A stretch of 7,911 nucleotides of DNA from an uncultured Clostridia bacterium (GTDB lineage: Bacteria; Bacillota; Clostridia; Christensenellales; UBA1242): contig CANDFN010000047.1 in the NCBI GenBank assembly GCA_947384015.1, positions 1-7,911 on the forward strand. The letters run 5' to 3'. The notes beneath the pieces were generated by a model. The model made no database searches. It saw only the letters and a program-made list of their open reading frames with translations, and had not been told where the DNA came from. Numbering within the stretch: position 1 is the first letter of the stretch; each line of letters starts with the position of its first letter. Of the stretch, positions 1-6,273 are shown piece by piece. The position numbers and the translations under genes are program-made.

Positions 1-952
1 AATATGTTGCATCTTCTTTTACTTCTGTGGTAGATAAGTCTATTAATCCAAATTCGTCATCCGGGTCTGCTTCCTCGTCTGTTGACCAGCCTACAAAGGT
101 ATATACATGCGAAATTGTTGCTTCCTTACTTGGGGTTGCTATTGGGTCTCTATCTACATACTCTCCGTATGCTCGGGTTTCGGTTGTAAATACCTCTCCG
201 TCGCTTACAAAAGTTAGAGTGTATCTATTTATTTCATAGCCATAACTGATTGATAGTTTCTCTTCCTCTGTTTCTTCAGCTCCGCTTCCTACCACACGAT
301 ATTGCACTGTGTAGGTTGTGTTACCTTGTGCGTCGGTTGTGGTTACTATTTCTCCAACTCGTTCTAAGCCTTGAGTGTTGTTTTCATCTACTGTTACACG
401 ATAGCCTACTGGCAATTCGTAACGCACGGTTAGCACTGCACCATAACCTAGCTTTGTTGTGCTGTCTTCTTCATATTCCCCTGGTGTTACTGCATTGTTC
501 TCGTAACTTACACTTACCCCTTCTGGTAAGCTTTTAAAGGTGTAGTTTATGGCTACATAGTGTAAGTATACGGTTAAGTCCTCGGTTATCTCTGTCTCAG
601 CTGGTAAGTTCTTTGTGCATTCTGCGTCTGAGCAGTATTCAACGAAATAGAACCCAGGCTTTGCTGGCACTTTTATATCTCCTACTACCGAACCCTTCTT
701 TACATTTACACTGGCGTCTGTTCCCAGCATTCCATGCACGCCATACTGTATGGTTACTGTGTAACCTTTGTTGGCATTTAGAGTTATTACTGTTGGCACT
801 GCTATTGCTGCAACAACCATGGCTGTTGCCACTACTGCTGTAGCCATCTTCTTCCTTGAATTGCCCTTAGTGTTTTGCTTTACAACACCAAATGTTTGCC
901 TCTTTTTTAACTCTCCAGTTTGAGGGTCTAGTGTTAAATTGTCTTCACTCAT
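1..952 (-). CDS. InlB-repeat surface protein, membrane-anchored, C-terminal part missing
   Basis: I translated this frame by hand. It runs open from an ATG at 950-952 to the contig edge, giving 317 residues and no stop. A strong ribosome site AAGGAG (959-964, minus) lies 6 bases before the ATG. Residues 1-36 are charged and hydrophilic and end in SRKK. About 37-58 form one Ala/Val-rich membrane segment, so this is a membrane-anchored or secreted protein with a long N-terminal region. The rest is beta-rich and Thr/Val/Tyr-rich. Residues about 64-133 and 244-317 resemble InlB B-repeat (Listeria-Bacteroides, Flg_new) units: a YTVTI or YTLTFVSDG strand opens the unit, then KPGFYFVEYCSD or YTFVGWSTDEE, then ITEDLTVYL or VKEDATY. 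Residues 137-240 are a less recognisable beta segment. Such proteins are usually long extracellular adhesin-like products, and repeats may explain why assembly stopped here. GC is higher than in neighbours: 123 of the first 300 bases against 55 of 180 sampled inside the ABC gene. Ligand and function are unknown. Confidence 0.88.
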   Translation of the reverse strand, partial: MSEDNLTLDPQTGELKKRQTFGVVKQNTKGNSRKKMATAVVATAMVVAAIAVPTVITLNANKGYTVTIQYGVHGMLGTDASVNVKKGSVVGDIKVPAKPGFYFVEYCSDAECTKNLPAETEITEDLTVYLHYVAINYTFKSLPEGVSVSYENNAVTPGEYEEDSTTKLGYGAVLTVRYELPVGYRVTVDENNTQGLERVGEIVTTTDAQGNTTYTVQYRVVGSGAEETEEEKLSISYGYEINRYTLTFVSDGEVFTTETRAYGEYVDRDPIATPSKEATISHVYTFVGWSTDEEADPDDEFGLIDLSTTEVKEDATY

Positions 953-1012
953 ATCTTACTCCTTTTTACCTTTGTGCTTAAAAAGTTAGCCATTTATATT
1001 ATATACGAATAT

Positions 1013-1042
1013 ATTATACCCCCCCCCCGTCCACTTTGTCAA
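1013..1042 (-). promoter_or_regulatory. Consensus promoter with G10 spacer for the surface protein
   Basis: On the minus strand a perfect -35 TTGACA (1042-1037) is followed by an 18-base spacer (AAGTGGAC plus ten G) and a perfect -10 TATAAT (1018-1013). Predicted transcription starts near 1006, giving a leader of about 54 bases before the surface-protein ATG at 952. The usual optimum spacer is 17 bases. Loss of one G would give 17, and further losses or gains would move away from the optimum, so tract length should set promoter strength. Phase variation is inferred by analogy with known spacer homopolymer promoters. Confidence 0.82.
1019..1028 (-). repeat. Homopolymeric G10 tract in promoter spacer
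   Basis: There are ten consecutive C on the plus strand (G on the minus strand). No other C or G run of comparable length was noticed in this AT-rich window; the next was five, at 6620-6624. The tract ends directly at the -10 hexamer of the surface-protein promoter. Tracts of this length are known slippage sites in bacteria that use simple-sequence phase variation. The true length in the population may be mixed, since short-read assembly reports only one consensus length. Confidence 0.9.
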
Positions 1043-1176
1043 GCGTTTTAATGCTTCTATTTCATTTTTGTTGAATTTGTTTTTTATATAGTTTATATAA
1101 AGCCAATATACAAACCTAACAACACTTTTAAATAAAGATATATTTTTAATTAAATTAAAAAAACTTTTATGTTTGT

Positions 1177-1205
1177 TTGATTTTTTTTTAATTTTGTTTT
1201 ATTCT
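1177..1205 (+). promoter_or_regulatory. Possible promoter of the isomerase gene
   Basis: TTGATT (1177-1182) and TATTCT (1200-1205) are 17 bases apart, each matching the sigma-A consensus at four of six positions, about 55 bases before the ATG. The surrounding sequence is so AT-rich that other pairings, such as the TATATA at 1211-1216, are possible. The assignment is therefore weak. Confidence 0.28.
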
Positions 1206-1260
1206 AATAATATATAAGTTAACAAAAACAAACAAATATATCATCATTTAAGGAGAAACT

Positions 1261-1683
1261 ATGCTTATTCTATCTTGTGACCATGCTGGTTTTGATTTTA
1301 TGGCAAGACTATGCAAATATTTTGACAGAAAAAAAATAGAATACAAATATATGGGCCCTGCAGCATACAATGCGGAAGATGATTACCCAGACTTTATCCA
1401 CCCTGCGACAAAAGAGGTTTTAAAAGATAAAGACAATGTAGGCATCTTTGTTTGTGGTTCTGGTGCTGGTGCAAATATTGTTGCTAACCGCTATAAAGGT
1501 ATACGCTCTGTTGCTGCAAGCGATTGCGCTGAAGCTTACTTTGCCCGCAAAGATGAAGACTCAAATGTGCTAACAATTGGTGCAAGGTTAACAAGCTTCC
1601 GCCTTGGATTAAAAATTATTAAAGTATTCTTAACCAGTCCTTTTGAAGGTGGACGTCATCTAAGAAGGATTAATAAATATTAA
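1261..1683 (+). CDS. RpiB/LacA/LacB-family sugar-phosphate isomerase
   Basis: This 140-residue protein has the usual length of the family, which interconverts aldose and ketose phosphates in the cytoplasm (ribose-5-P/ribulose-5-P for RpiB, galactose-6-P/tagatose-6-P for LacAB). Visible family marks are SCDHAGF at residues 5-11 (phosphate and substrate binding Asp7/His8), DYPDF at 41-45, GIFVCGSGAGANIVAN at 61-76 with the catalytic Cys65, KGIRSV at 79-84, SNVLTIGARL at 101-110 and the C-terminal FEGGRHLRRI at 128-137. The start ATG has AAGGAG (1250-1255) five bases upstream. The position that is a ring-opening His in E. coli RpiB (the RQHNDTNVL region) is Asp98 here (ARKDEDSNVL), so the exact substrate is uncertain. 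The gene stands alone between a divergent surface gene and a convergent transporter, with no sugar operon to indicate substrate. RpiB is the likeliest name, but I leave the symbol blank. Confidence 0.93.
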   Translation: MLILSCDHAGFDFMARLCKYFDRKKIEYKYMGPAAYNAEDDYPDFIHPATKEVLKDKDNVGIFVCGSGAGANIVANRYKGIRSVAASDCAEAYFARKDEDSNVLTIGARLTSFRLGLKIIKVFLTSPFEGGRHLRRINKY

Positions 1684-1731
1684 TATCAATTAACATCTCC
1701 TAAAAAGGCAACACAAAGTTAAATACAAAAC

Positions 1732-1762
1732 AAAAAGCCGTTACATTTTGTAACGGTTTTTT
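1732..1762. terminator. Bidirectional intrinsic terminator
   Basis: The stem CCGTTAC (1738-1744) pairs with GTAACGG (1750-1756) around a five-base loop ATTTT. Six T follow on the plus strand and an A run precedes it (1732-1736), so it can end transcripts from both convergent genes, the isomerase (stop 1683) and the ABC transporter (stop 1803). Confidence 0.9.
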
Positions 1763-1773
1763 ACATGAATACA

Positions 1774-1795
1774 TTCTTTATTTTCTAATAAAGAA
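1774..1795. repeat. AT-rich perfect inverted repeat after the ABC gene
   Basis: TTCTTTATT (1774-1782) and AATAAAGAA (1787-1795) are perfect inverted arms with a four-base loop. The repeat lies between the ABC transporter stop codon and the GC-containing terminator at 1732-1762. The stem has only one G-C pair per arm, so it would be weak. It may protect the 3' end of the minus-strand transcript or be incidental. Confidence 0.5.
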
Positions 1796-1802
1796 AATTT
1801 TA

Positions 1803-4514
1803 TTATCTATTATTAATACTATCTATAGGATTTTTATGAGCTATTTTGTAAACTGGTATAAAACTTGAAATAAATGCCACACCAAAACTTACCGCAAACA
1901 TTAATAAAAGTTGTCTAACACCAAAAGTTAATAATGTTATGTTAAATCCAAGGTTAACAAGTAAAGATTTATTTATAAAATAGCATGCTATACCACAACC
2001 AATAGACGCCAATATAAAGTTAATTATACATATTACAAAACTTTCCCAGAAGAACATAAAGAATACATCTTTACCCCTTGCACCAATTGCACGTAGCACG
2101 CCAATTTCTCTCTTTTTATAAGAGATGCTAGTTGCAATAAAGTTCATAAGCATAAAACCTGCAAACACAGCCAATCCAATACCTACATACAAGAAAGGTT
2201 TTGTCATGCTTGTAATCATACTACTAAAGTTATCAAACATGGCTGTAGACGCAAATTGTATTGAATAAACAACATTGTCCTTTTTATAATTTTCTATATA
2301 ACTTACTAGATGCTTGTCGCTAGAAGTTCCTTTTGCACGGGTTAGCACATAGTCAAAACTGTTAGAATGAAGATCCTGATAGAACTCATCTGTAACATAC
2401 AGCCCATAATAGTTATCATATAAACCCACAATTTCTAATTCAAAAGCCACATTTTCGGTTGAATAATAGGTGTATTTTATTTTTGCACCGTCATTTATCG
2501 CCTTCATAATTGCATCAGTGTTAGAGCCTAAACTTTCTGCAAAACTAGAAGACACAATGGCTTGATTTGCTTTTAAAGTAGATAAACTTACTCCATCTTT
2601 TAATTTAACATCACTAGTGTATTGTATTGATGAAACTTTGCCAATGTTATCTGCGTTAATAGAATATCTATACTCTCCCACTTGATAACAATAATACAGA
2701 GAAGAGCCACCAGAATAATCTGCAGCCAAATTTGCAAATGTTGAGTCTGACACATAACACATATTAGTTAAGCCATAAGACAATATCGTGTCAACCTCTT
2801 GCGATGATAAATAGTCTTTTATATTATTTGCATTATCTCCATTATCGGCATTTTTATATTTAGAGATGTCTGTATCATCCTTAACCACACCAACAATAGA
2901 ATAGTCTTTATCATCAGCAAAGCGTATTAAAATTTTATTAGTTTCAAAGTCTTCAAACTTTGTTATTTTAGAGCCTGCGTCGTTTCCTTTTGTTCTTTCT
3001 ATAATTGTATCATATATATTAGAAGAAATACAAATTTCATTTTCTTCTGTTGGCATTCTACCATACAAAACTTCTAAATTAAAGGTGGTTTTTATGTTGT
3101 TGTTTAATGCCATAATTCCTGATATTCTAGAACGCAAAGTAGAAGAATATTCGTTATTTATGTTAGCCAAATTTATATAGTTATAATAGCCACCATCATT
3201 TGAACGCAAAGAAAAGTTTTTATTTTGATATATAACAGTTTGAAAGTTGTAGTCTTTATAACTATTGTGTAATCTATTTAAATCAGATTTATCCATTGGC
3301 ATATCGCCGCTGTTGTAACCATACTCATCTATCATAGATTTTGATATTGCATAGGTTTTTACATCTAACATATTTAAAGATTCATACACCGATGTTGCCC
3401 TGTTATAACTTGCCAAAGTATCCACCAAACCAAACATACAAAAAGCAACACATGCGAGAAGTATTGTAAATATTAACCTAATGGGTTTATGTTTAAGTGA
3501 ACTTACACCAATTTTAAAGGAATCTTTAAATTTTAAACGAGATTTTATTAGTTTAAAATCTTTAGGGTCGTGCTGTTGTTGTTTAACATCTTCTGGCTTA
3601 GTTTCTTTAAACACTTCCCTGTTGCCGTCATCTGTTATTGCGGCCGCCCTTTTTACCTCGGTATTAGATTTTGAATCTAACGAAATAATAGTATCACCCT
3701 GCTTGATATTTTGAACCATCAATCTGTTTATTTTTAACAAATCGTCTTTAGTAATTGCTTGACCTTTTTTAATGTGTATAATTTTATTATCAATAAAACT
3801 AACACCAGAAGTTGTTTTTTGCGCAAGCACTTCTTTTTTAGTTTGATCGCTTATTATATGACCGTCTTTTAACTCCACAACACGGTCGCCATAAATTTCT
3901 GCAAACTCTCTATCATGAGAAACTATTATAACCAACTTGGTTTTAGACAACTTTTTAAGGGTGTCCATAACCTGTTTACCTGTGTTGCTATCTAGCGCGC
4001 CTGTAGGTTCGTCTGCCATAATTATTTCTGGATCTTTAATTAAAGCTCTAGCAATTGCAACACGCTGCTTTTGACCACCAGAAAGTTGATTTGGCTTGCG
4101 CCTATAAAAACCTTTTAGATCAACCTTCTCTAACAAATCTTCAACCTGATTTTTACCCGCTTTTTTGCCCTGCAATTCTAATGCCAGAGACAGGTTCTTA
4201 CCAATTGAGAATTCTTCTAAAATATTATATTCTTGAAAGATAAAACCTATAAATGTATTACGATAACTATCAAAATCGCTTTGCTTAAAGTCTTTAGAAG
4301 ACTTGCCCTTAATTACAATTTCGCCCTCATCAAATGTGTCTAATCCACCTATTGCATTTAATAATGTAGATTTACCACTACCACTTTTACCAAGTAAAAA
4401 CACTAACCCTGTGTCTGGAAAATCTATACTTACATTATTTAAGGCAATAACATTACCGCCACCCTTTTTTTTATTTAGTTTATAAATCTTTGTTAAATTT
4501 CTAACGCTTAACAT
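1803..4514 (-). CDS. ABC transporter, fused ATPase and FtsX-type permease (MacB-like)
   Basis: This 903-residue membrane protein has MacB-type topology. The ATPase occupies residues 1-225: Walker A GKSGSGKST 42-50, Q-loop Gln94 (FIFQEYN), signature LSGGQKQR 144-151, Walker B IIMADEP 164-170 with Glu169, H-loop His200 (SHD). A hydrophilic cytoplasmic linker of about 110 residues follows. TM1 is at about 346-366, then an extracellular domain of roughly 400 residues (about 370-771), rich in Tyr, Ser and Asn. Three C-terminal helices lie near 774-797, 816-845 and 868-889, with the FtsX-family motif KKREIGVLRAIGA between the first two. E. coli MacB has about 650 residues, so linker and ectodomain are both enlarged. 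Such proteins work as dimers that couple ATP hydrolysis to mechanical export or envelope remodelling (peptides, lipoproteins, toxin resistance). The substrate cannot be read here. All ATPase motifs look intact. Ribosome site GAGAGG (4520-4525) lies five bases before the ATG. No two-component regulator is adjacent. Confidence 0.95.
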   Translation of the reverse strand: MLSVRNLTKIYKLNKKKGGGNVIALNNVSIDFPDTGLVFLLGKSGSGKSTLLNAIGGLDTFDEGEIVIKGKSSKDFKQSDFDSYRNTFIGFIFQEYNILEEFSIGKNLSLALELQGKKAGKNQVEDLLEKVDLKGFYRRKPNQLSGGQKQRVAIARALIKDPEIIMADEPTGALDSNTGKQVMDTLKKLSKTKLVIIVSHDREFAEIYGDRVVELKDGHIISDQTKKEVLAQKTTSGVSFIDNKIIHIKKGQAITKDDLLKINRLMVQNIKQGDTIISLDSKSNTEVKRAAAITDDGNREVFKETKPEDVKQQQHDPKDFKLIKSRLKFKDSFKIGVSSLKHKPIRLIFTILLACVAFCMFGLVDTLASYNRATSVYESLNMLDVKTYAISKSMIDEYGYNSGDMPMDKSDLNRLHNSYKDYNFQTVIYQNKNFSLRSNDGGYYNYINLANINNEYSSTLRSRISGIMALNNNIKTTFNLEVLYGRMPTEENEICISSNIYDTIIERTKGNDAGSKITKFEDFETNKILIRFADDKDYSIVGVVKDDTDISKYKNADNGDNANNIKDYLSSQEVDTILSYGLTNMCYVSDSTFANLAADYSGGSSLYYCYQVGEYRYSINADNIGKVSSIQYTSDVKLKDGVSLSTLKANQAIVSSSFAESLGSNTDAIMKAINDGAKIKYTYYSTENVAFELEIVGLYDNYYGLYVTDEFYQDLHSNSFDYVLTRAKGTSSDKHLVSYIENYKKDNVVYSIQFASTAMFDNFSSMITSMTKPFLYVGIGLAVFAGFMLMNFIATSISYKKREIGVLRAIGARGKDVFFMFFWESFVICIINFILASIGCGIACYFINKSLLVNLGFNITLLTFGVRQLLLMFAVSFGVAFISSFIPVYKIAHKNPIDSINNR

Positions 4515-4533
4515 TGTAACCTCTCATGTTGTG

Positions 4534-4562
4534 ATTATATCAAATTAAAGCCAAAATTGCAA
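4534..4562 (-). promoter_or_regulatory. Promoter of the ABC transporter gene
   Basis: On the minus strand TTGCAA (4562-4557) and a perfect TATAAT (4539-4534) are 17 bases apart, and TG one base before the -10 makes it an extended -10. Transcription is predicted near 4527, only about 13 bases before the ATG, so the leader holds little more than the ribosome site. It lies in the 66-base gap after the radical SAM gene, with no terminator in between, so the transporter probably has its own promoter and also receives read-through. Confidence 0.65.
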
Positions 4563-4580
4563 GATATATTTACAACACTT

Positions 4581-5438
4581 TTATTTAAACTTAGGCGTGT
4601 AAATACTGTTTGCACTAGACAAATCTTGAGTGTAACAATTATTCATATTATGCTCTAGTGCAAAGTTTACAACTCGTTTATATTCTAACGGAGTAAGTTT
4701 GCGATTTATTTCCGGGTGTTTTATTGCATCATATCTTGGTTCATATTGGCTCATAATACTTACAATTGTATCAGCCCCTAAATTATTTAACACAAACTGC
4801 ATACACTTAATACTATCGTCAGTATGGGTAGGTAAAACCAAATGTCTAACAATAACGCCTTTTTTCATAACACCATTTGTTATAACGTCTTTTGACACAA
4901 TTTCTTTCATTTTCAATATTGCTCTAGTTGCATTTTCAACATAATTTTTTGCACCACTATATTTTAAAGACAAATTGTTGTCCATATATTTTAAGTCCAC
5001 CAAAAAGATGTCAACCAAACCCTTTAACCGTTCTATTACTTCTGCATTTTCATAACCGTTAGAATTCCACACAACAGGGATGTTTGGCTTATAGGTTTTT
5101 AGTGCTTCCTCTATTTGTGCTGTAAAATGTGTAGGAGTAACTAAATTAATGTTTGCTGCACCAACGCGTTCTAACTTTTTAAAAATTTTAATTAAACCTT
5201 TTTGCGAAACGCTTTTGCCTCTAGCTCTATGACTTATAGGAAAGTTTTGACAAAACACACATCTTAAATTGCAACCAGAAAAAAATATAGCACCACTTCC
5301 TTTACCTACACTTATAATTGGCTCTTCGTAATTGTGAAGCATAACTTTATTTATAATCAGCTTATCTTTAGTGCCACAAAAACCTTTCTGTTTTGTTCGG
5401 TTTATATTGCATGCACGCGGACAAATATCACAAATCAT
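4581..5438 (-). CDS. Radical SAM protein, PflX-like (COG1313)
   Basis: A 285-residue cytoplasmic protein. GSGAIFFSGCNLRCVFCQN (48-66) carries the radical SAM CxxxCxxC motif (Cys56, Cys60, Cys63) that binds the 4Fe-4S cluster reducing S-adenosylmethionine. The N-terminus CDICPRAC plus Cys21 (GFCG) is the extra cysteine signature of the COG1313 group, often annotated as putative pyruvate formate-lyase activating enzyme PflX. Also typical are NLVTPTHF (98-105), DIFLVDLKY (143-151), VIVRHLVLPTHTDD (195-208), and MSQYEPRYDA (229-238) with PEINRKLTPLEY (242-253). The substrate of this group is not established, and no glycyl-radical enzyme is adjacent, so PFL activation should not be assumed. I chose the ATG at 5436-5438 because the protein then begins at the family's Cys motif. 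An in-frame extension to 5552 would run over the promoter and the start of the divergent gene. The start has no ribosome site, and the promoter places it at +1 (leaderless). Confidence 0.92.
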   Translation of the reverse strand: MICDICPRACNINRTKQKGFCGTKDKLIINKVMLHNYEEPIISVGKGSGAIFFSGCNLRCVFCQNFPISHRARGKSVSQKGLIKIFKKLERVGAANINLVTPTHFTAQIEEALKTYKPNIPVVWNSNGYENAEVIERLKGLVDIFLVDLKYMDNNLSLKYSGAKNYVENATRAILKMKEIVSKDVITNGVMKKGVIVRHLVLPTHTDDSIKCMQFVLNNLGADTIVSIMSQYEPRYDAIKHPEINRKLTPLEYKRVVNFALEHNMNNCYTQDLSSANSIYTPKFK

Positions 5439-5444
5439 ACAAAA

Positions 5445-5473
5445 AGTATAATTATTCGCGCTGTTTTTGTCAA
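5445..5473 (-). promoter_or_regulatory. Leaderless promoter of the radical SAM gene
   Basis: Minus-strand perfect -35 TTGACA (5473-5468), 17-base spacer, then -10 TATACT (5450-5445). Six bases (TTTTGT) separate the -10 from the ATG, so the A of the start codon at 5438 sits at the expected +1. No Shine-Dalgarno sequence is present. The -35 hexamer lies about 52 bases from the start of the divergent lipoprotein gene. Confidence 0.75.
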
Positions 5474-5512
5474 CAAATTGTTCTAAAAGCTTGTTTAAAC
5501 TAATAAATTTAA

Positions 5513-5519
5513 GTGAGGT
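5513..5519 (+). promoter_or_regulatory. Ribosome binding site deciding the lipoprotein start
   Basis: GTGAGGT, with the GAGG core at 5515-5518, lies six bases before the ATG at 5525. A longer reading from the GTG at 5513 would use the ribosome site itself as coding sequence and add MRYK before the signal peptide, so the ATG at 5525 is preferred. Confidence 0.8.
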
Positions 5520-5524
5520 ATAAA

Positions 5525-6208
5525 ATGAAAAAGAAATTTTTATTATTAGCATTTTTGTTTGTTGGCGTTATTATGTTTAGCGCATGCGGTAAGTCTAAAA
5601 TAGATTTGTCCTCTTACTTAATTGAAGAACGTGAAAGTTTATGGACTGGCACAGGTAGTGTATATAATGTAACTTATTCTGGCGGTATGCGAGAAGAAAA
5701 TTATTCTATAGACGGCGAAATTGGAAATCTTATCCCTTTTGGCATCATCACCCTAACCCGTGTTGATGGAGAACCTCTTGCAACCGACACTTATAATTAT
5801 ACAGTTACTATTAATGACCAAACTTACACTGGCATTATGGAAAACAGCTCGGTAAATAGTTATTCTGCTGACCTAGAAGTAAACGCCCCAGCAGACGCTA
5901 AAATATTGGTTAAAATAGATTTTACCGGCTACCGCTTTGAGGCAGATTTAACCAATACTTCTAACCAATGGACAGTGGACAAAAAAACCGCACTTACTAT
6001 TGCAAATAACGAACTTCAAGAAAGCGTCAAAAACATTCTTTCTACAAAAGGGACAAAGATTGAAGTTGTTACTAAAATTTTAAAAGACTATTCTTCTAGC
6101 GAGGTTAGCGCATATTACTGGTATGTTGGAGTTGTTTCCACAAACGGCGAAACTTTAGGCTTGTTAATAGACGCAAACACCAGCGAAATTATTGCCAAAA
6201 AAGTTTAA
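5525..6208 (+). CDS. Secreted lipoprotein of unknown function, PepSY-like C-terminus
   Basis: This 227-residue protein starts with MKKK and a hydrophobic segment (5-18), then a lipobox-like FSAC with the lipidation Cys at 21. It should be exported, lipidated and held on the outer face of the membrane. Phe at the -3 position is less usual than Leu but is tolerated. After a short linker, residues about 40-145 look beta-rich (TGSVYNVTYSGG, YNYTVTINDQTYTG, KILVKIDFTGYRFEADL). The C-terminal part (152-227) reads as helix, strand, strand, ending YYWYVGVVSTNGETLGLLIDANTSEIIAKKV-like at 198-227. The LIDANTSEI element resembles the closing hairpin of PepSY-type domains. That is a resemblance only, and I cannot name a family. 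Its promoter is unclear: the best pair, TTGTTC (5478-5483) and TAATAA (5501-5506), is weak. It is divergent from the radical SAM gene across 86 bases and has its own terminator, so it is monocistronic. Confidence 0.88.
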   Translation: MKKKFLLLAFLFVGVIMFSACGKSKIDLSSYLIEERESLWTGTGSVYNVTYSGGMREENYSIDGEIGNLIPFGIITLTRVDGEPLATDTYNYTVTINDQTYTGIMENSSVNSYSADLEVNAPADAKILVKIDFTGYRFEADLTNTSNQWTVDKKTALTIANNELQESVKNILSTKGTKIEVVTKILKDYSSSEVSAYYWYVGVVSTNGETLGLLIDANTSEIIAKKV

Positions 6209-6238
6209 CAAAAAAAGCCTTTATAAAGGCTTTTTTGT
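6207..6238. terminator. Bidirectional intrinsic terminator (perfect palindrome)
   Basis: GCCTT (6217-6221) pairs with AAGGC (6226-6230) around TATA, flanked by an A run on the left and six T on the right. The whole 32-base span is a perfect palindrome that begins inside the lipoprotein stop codon. It serves the lipoprotein gene on the plus strand and can stop the convergent small gene (stop at 6274) on the minus strand. Confidence 0.9.
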
Positions 6239-6273
6239 TGATATTGTTTATAACATTTTTTCTTTTAAATATA

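Larger units (their letters stand above)
953..1260. other. Divergent intergenic region between surface protein and isomerase genes
   Basis: This is 308 bases without a gene. The left part (953-1042) is the leader and the G-tract promoter of the minus-strand surface gene. The remainder (about 1043-1249) is extremely AT-rich, with T and A runs. It includes an AT-only inverted repeat at 1143-1161 (TTTTTAATT, one A, AATTAAAAA) that could be UP-element-like or curved DNA but is too weak to call a terminator. A ribosome site AAGGAG (1250-1255) serves the plus-strand gene at 1261. I see no riboswitch-like structure, tRNA or small ORF of merit. Confidence 0.6.

Noticed and set aside
27..843. Plus-strand open frames at 27-239, 250-537 and 613-843
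   Set aside because: They are shadows of the surface-protein gene on the opposite strand. They are Leu/His/Cys-rich, lack ribosome sites and show no family features, while the minus strand is continuously open with a good start.
1143..1161. AT-only inverted repeat as a terminator or operator
   Set aside because: It has no G-C pairs and a one-base loop in a region that is almost all A and T, so chance is a sufficient explanation.
3481..4485. Plus-strand open frames inside the ABC transporter gene
   Set aside because: They are antisense to well-conserved ATPase and permease coding sequence, with no ribosome sites or recognisable products.
5478..5506. TTGTTC and TAATAA as the lipoprotein promoter
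   Set aside because: The spacing is right (17) but the -10 matches only three positions, and several equally weak pairs exist nearby.
5439..5552. N-terminal extension of the radical SAM protein to a start at 5552
   Set aside because: It would cover the strong promoter at 5445-5473 and overlap the start of the divergent lipoprotein gene. The family motif begins right after the ATG at 5438.
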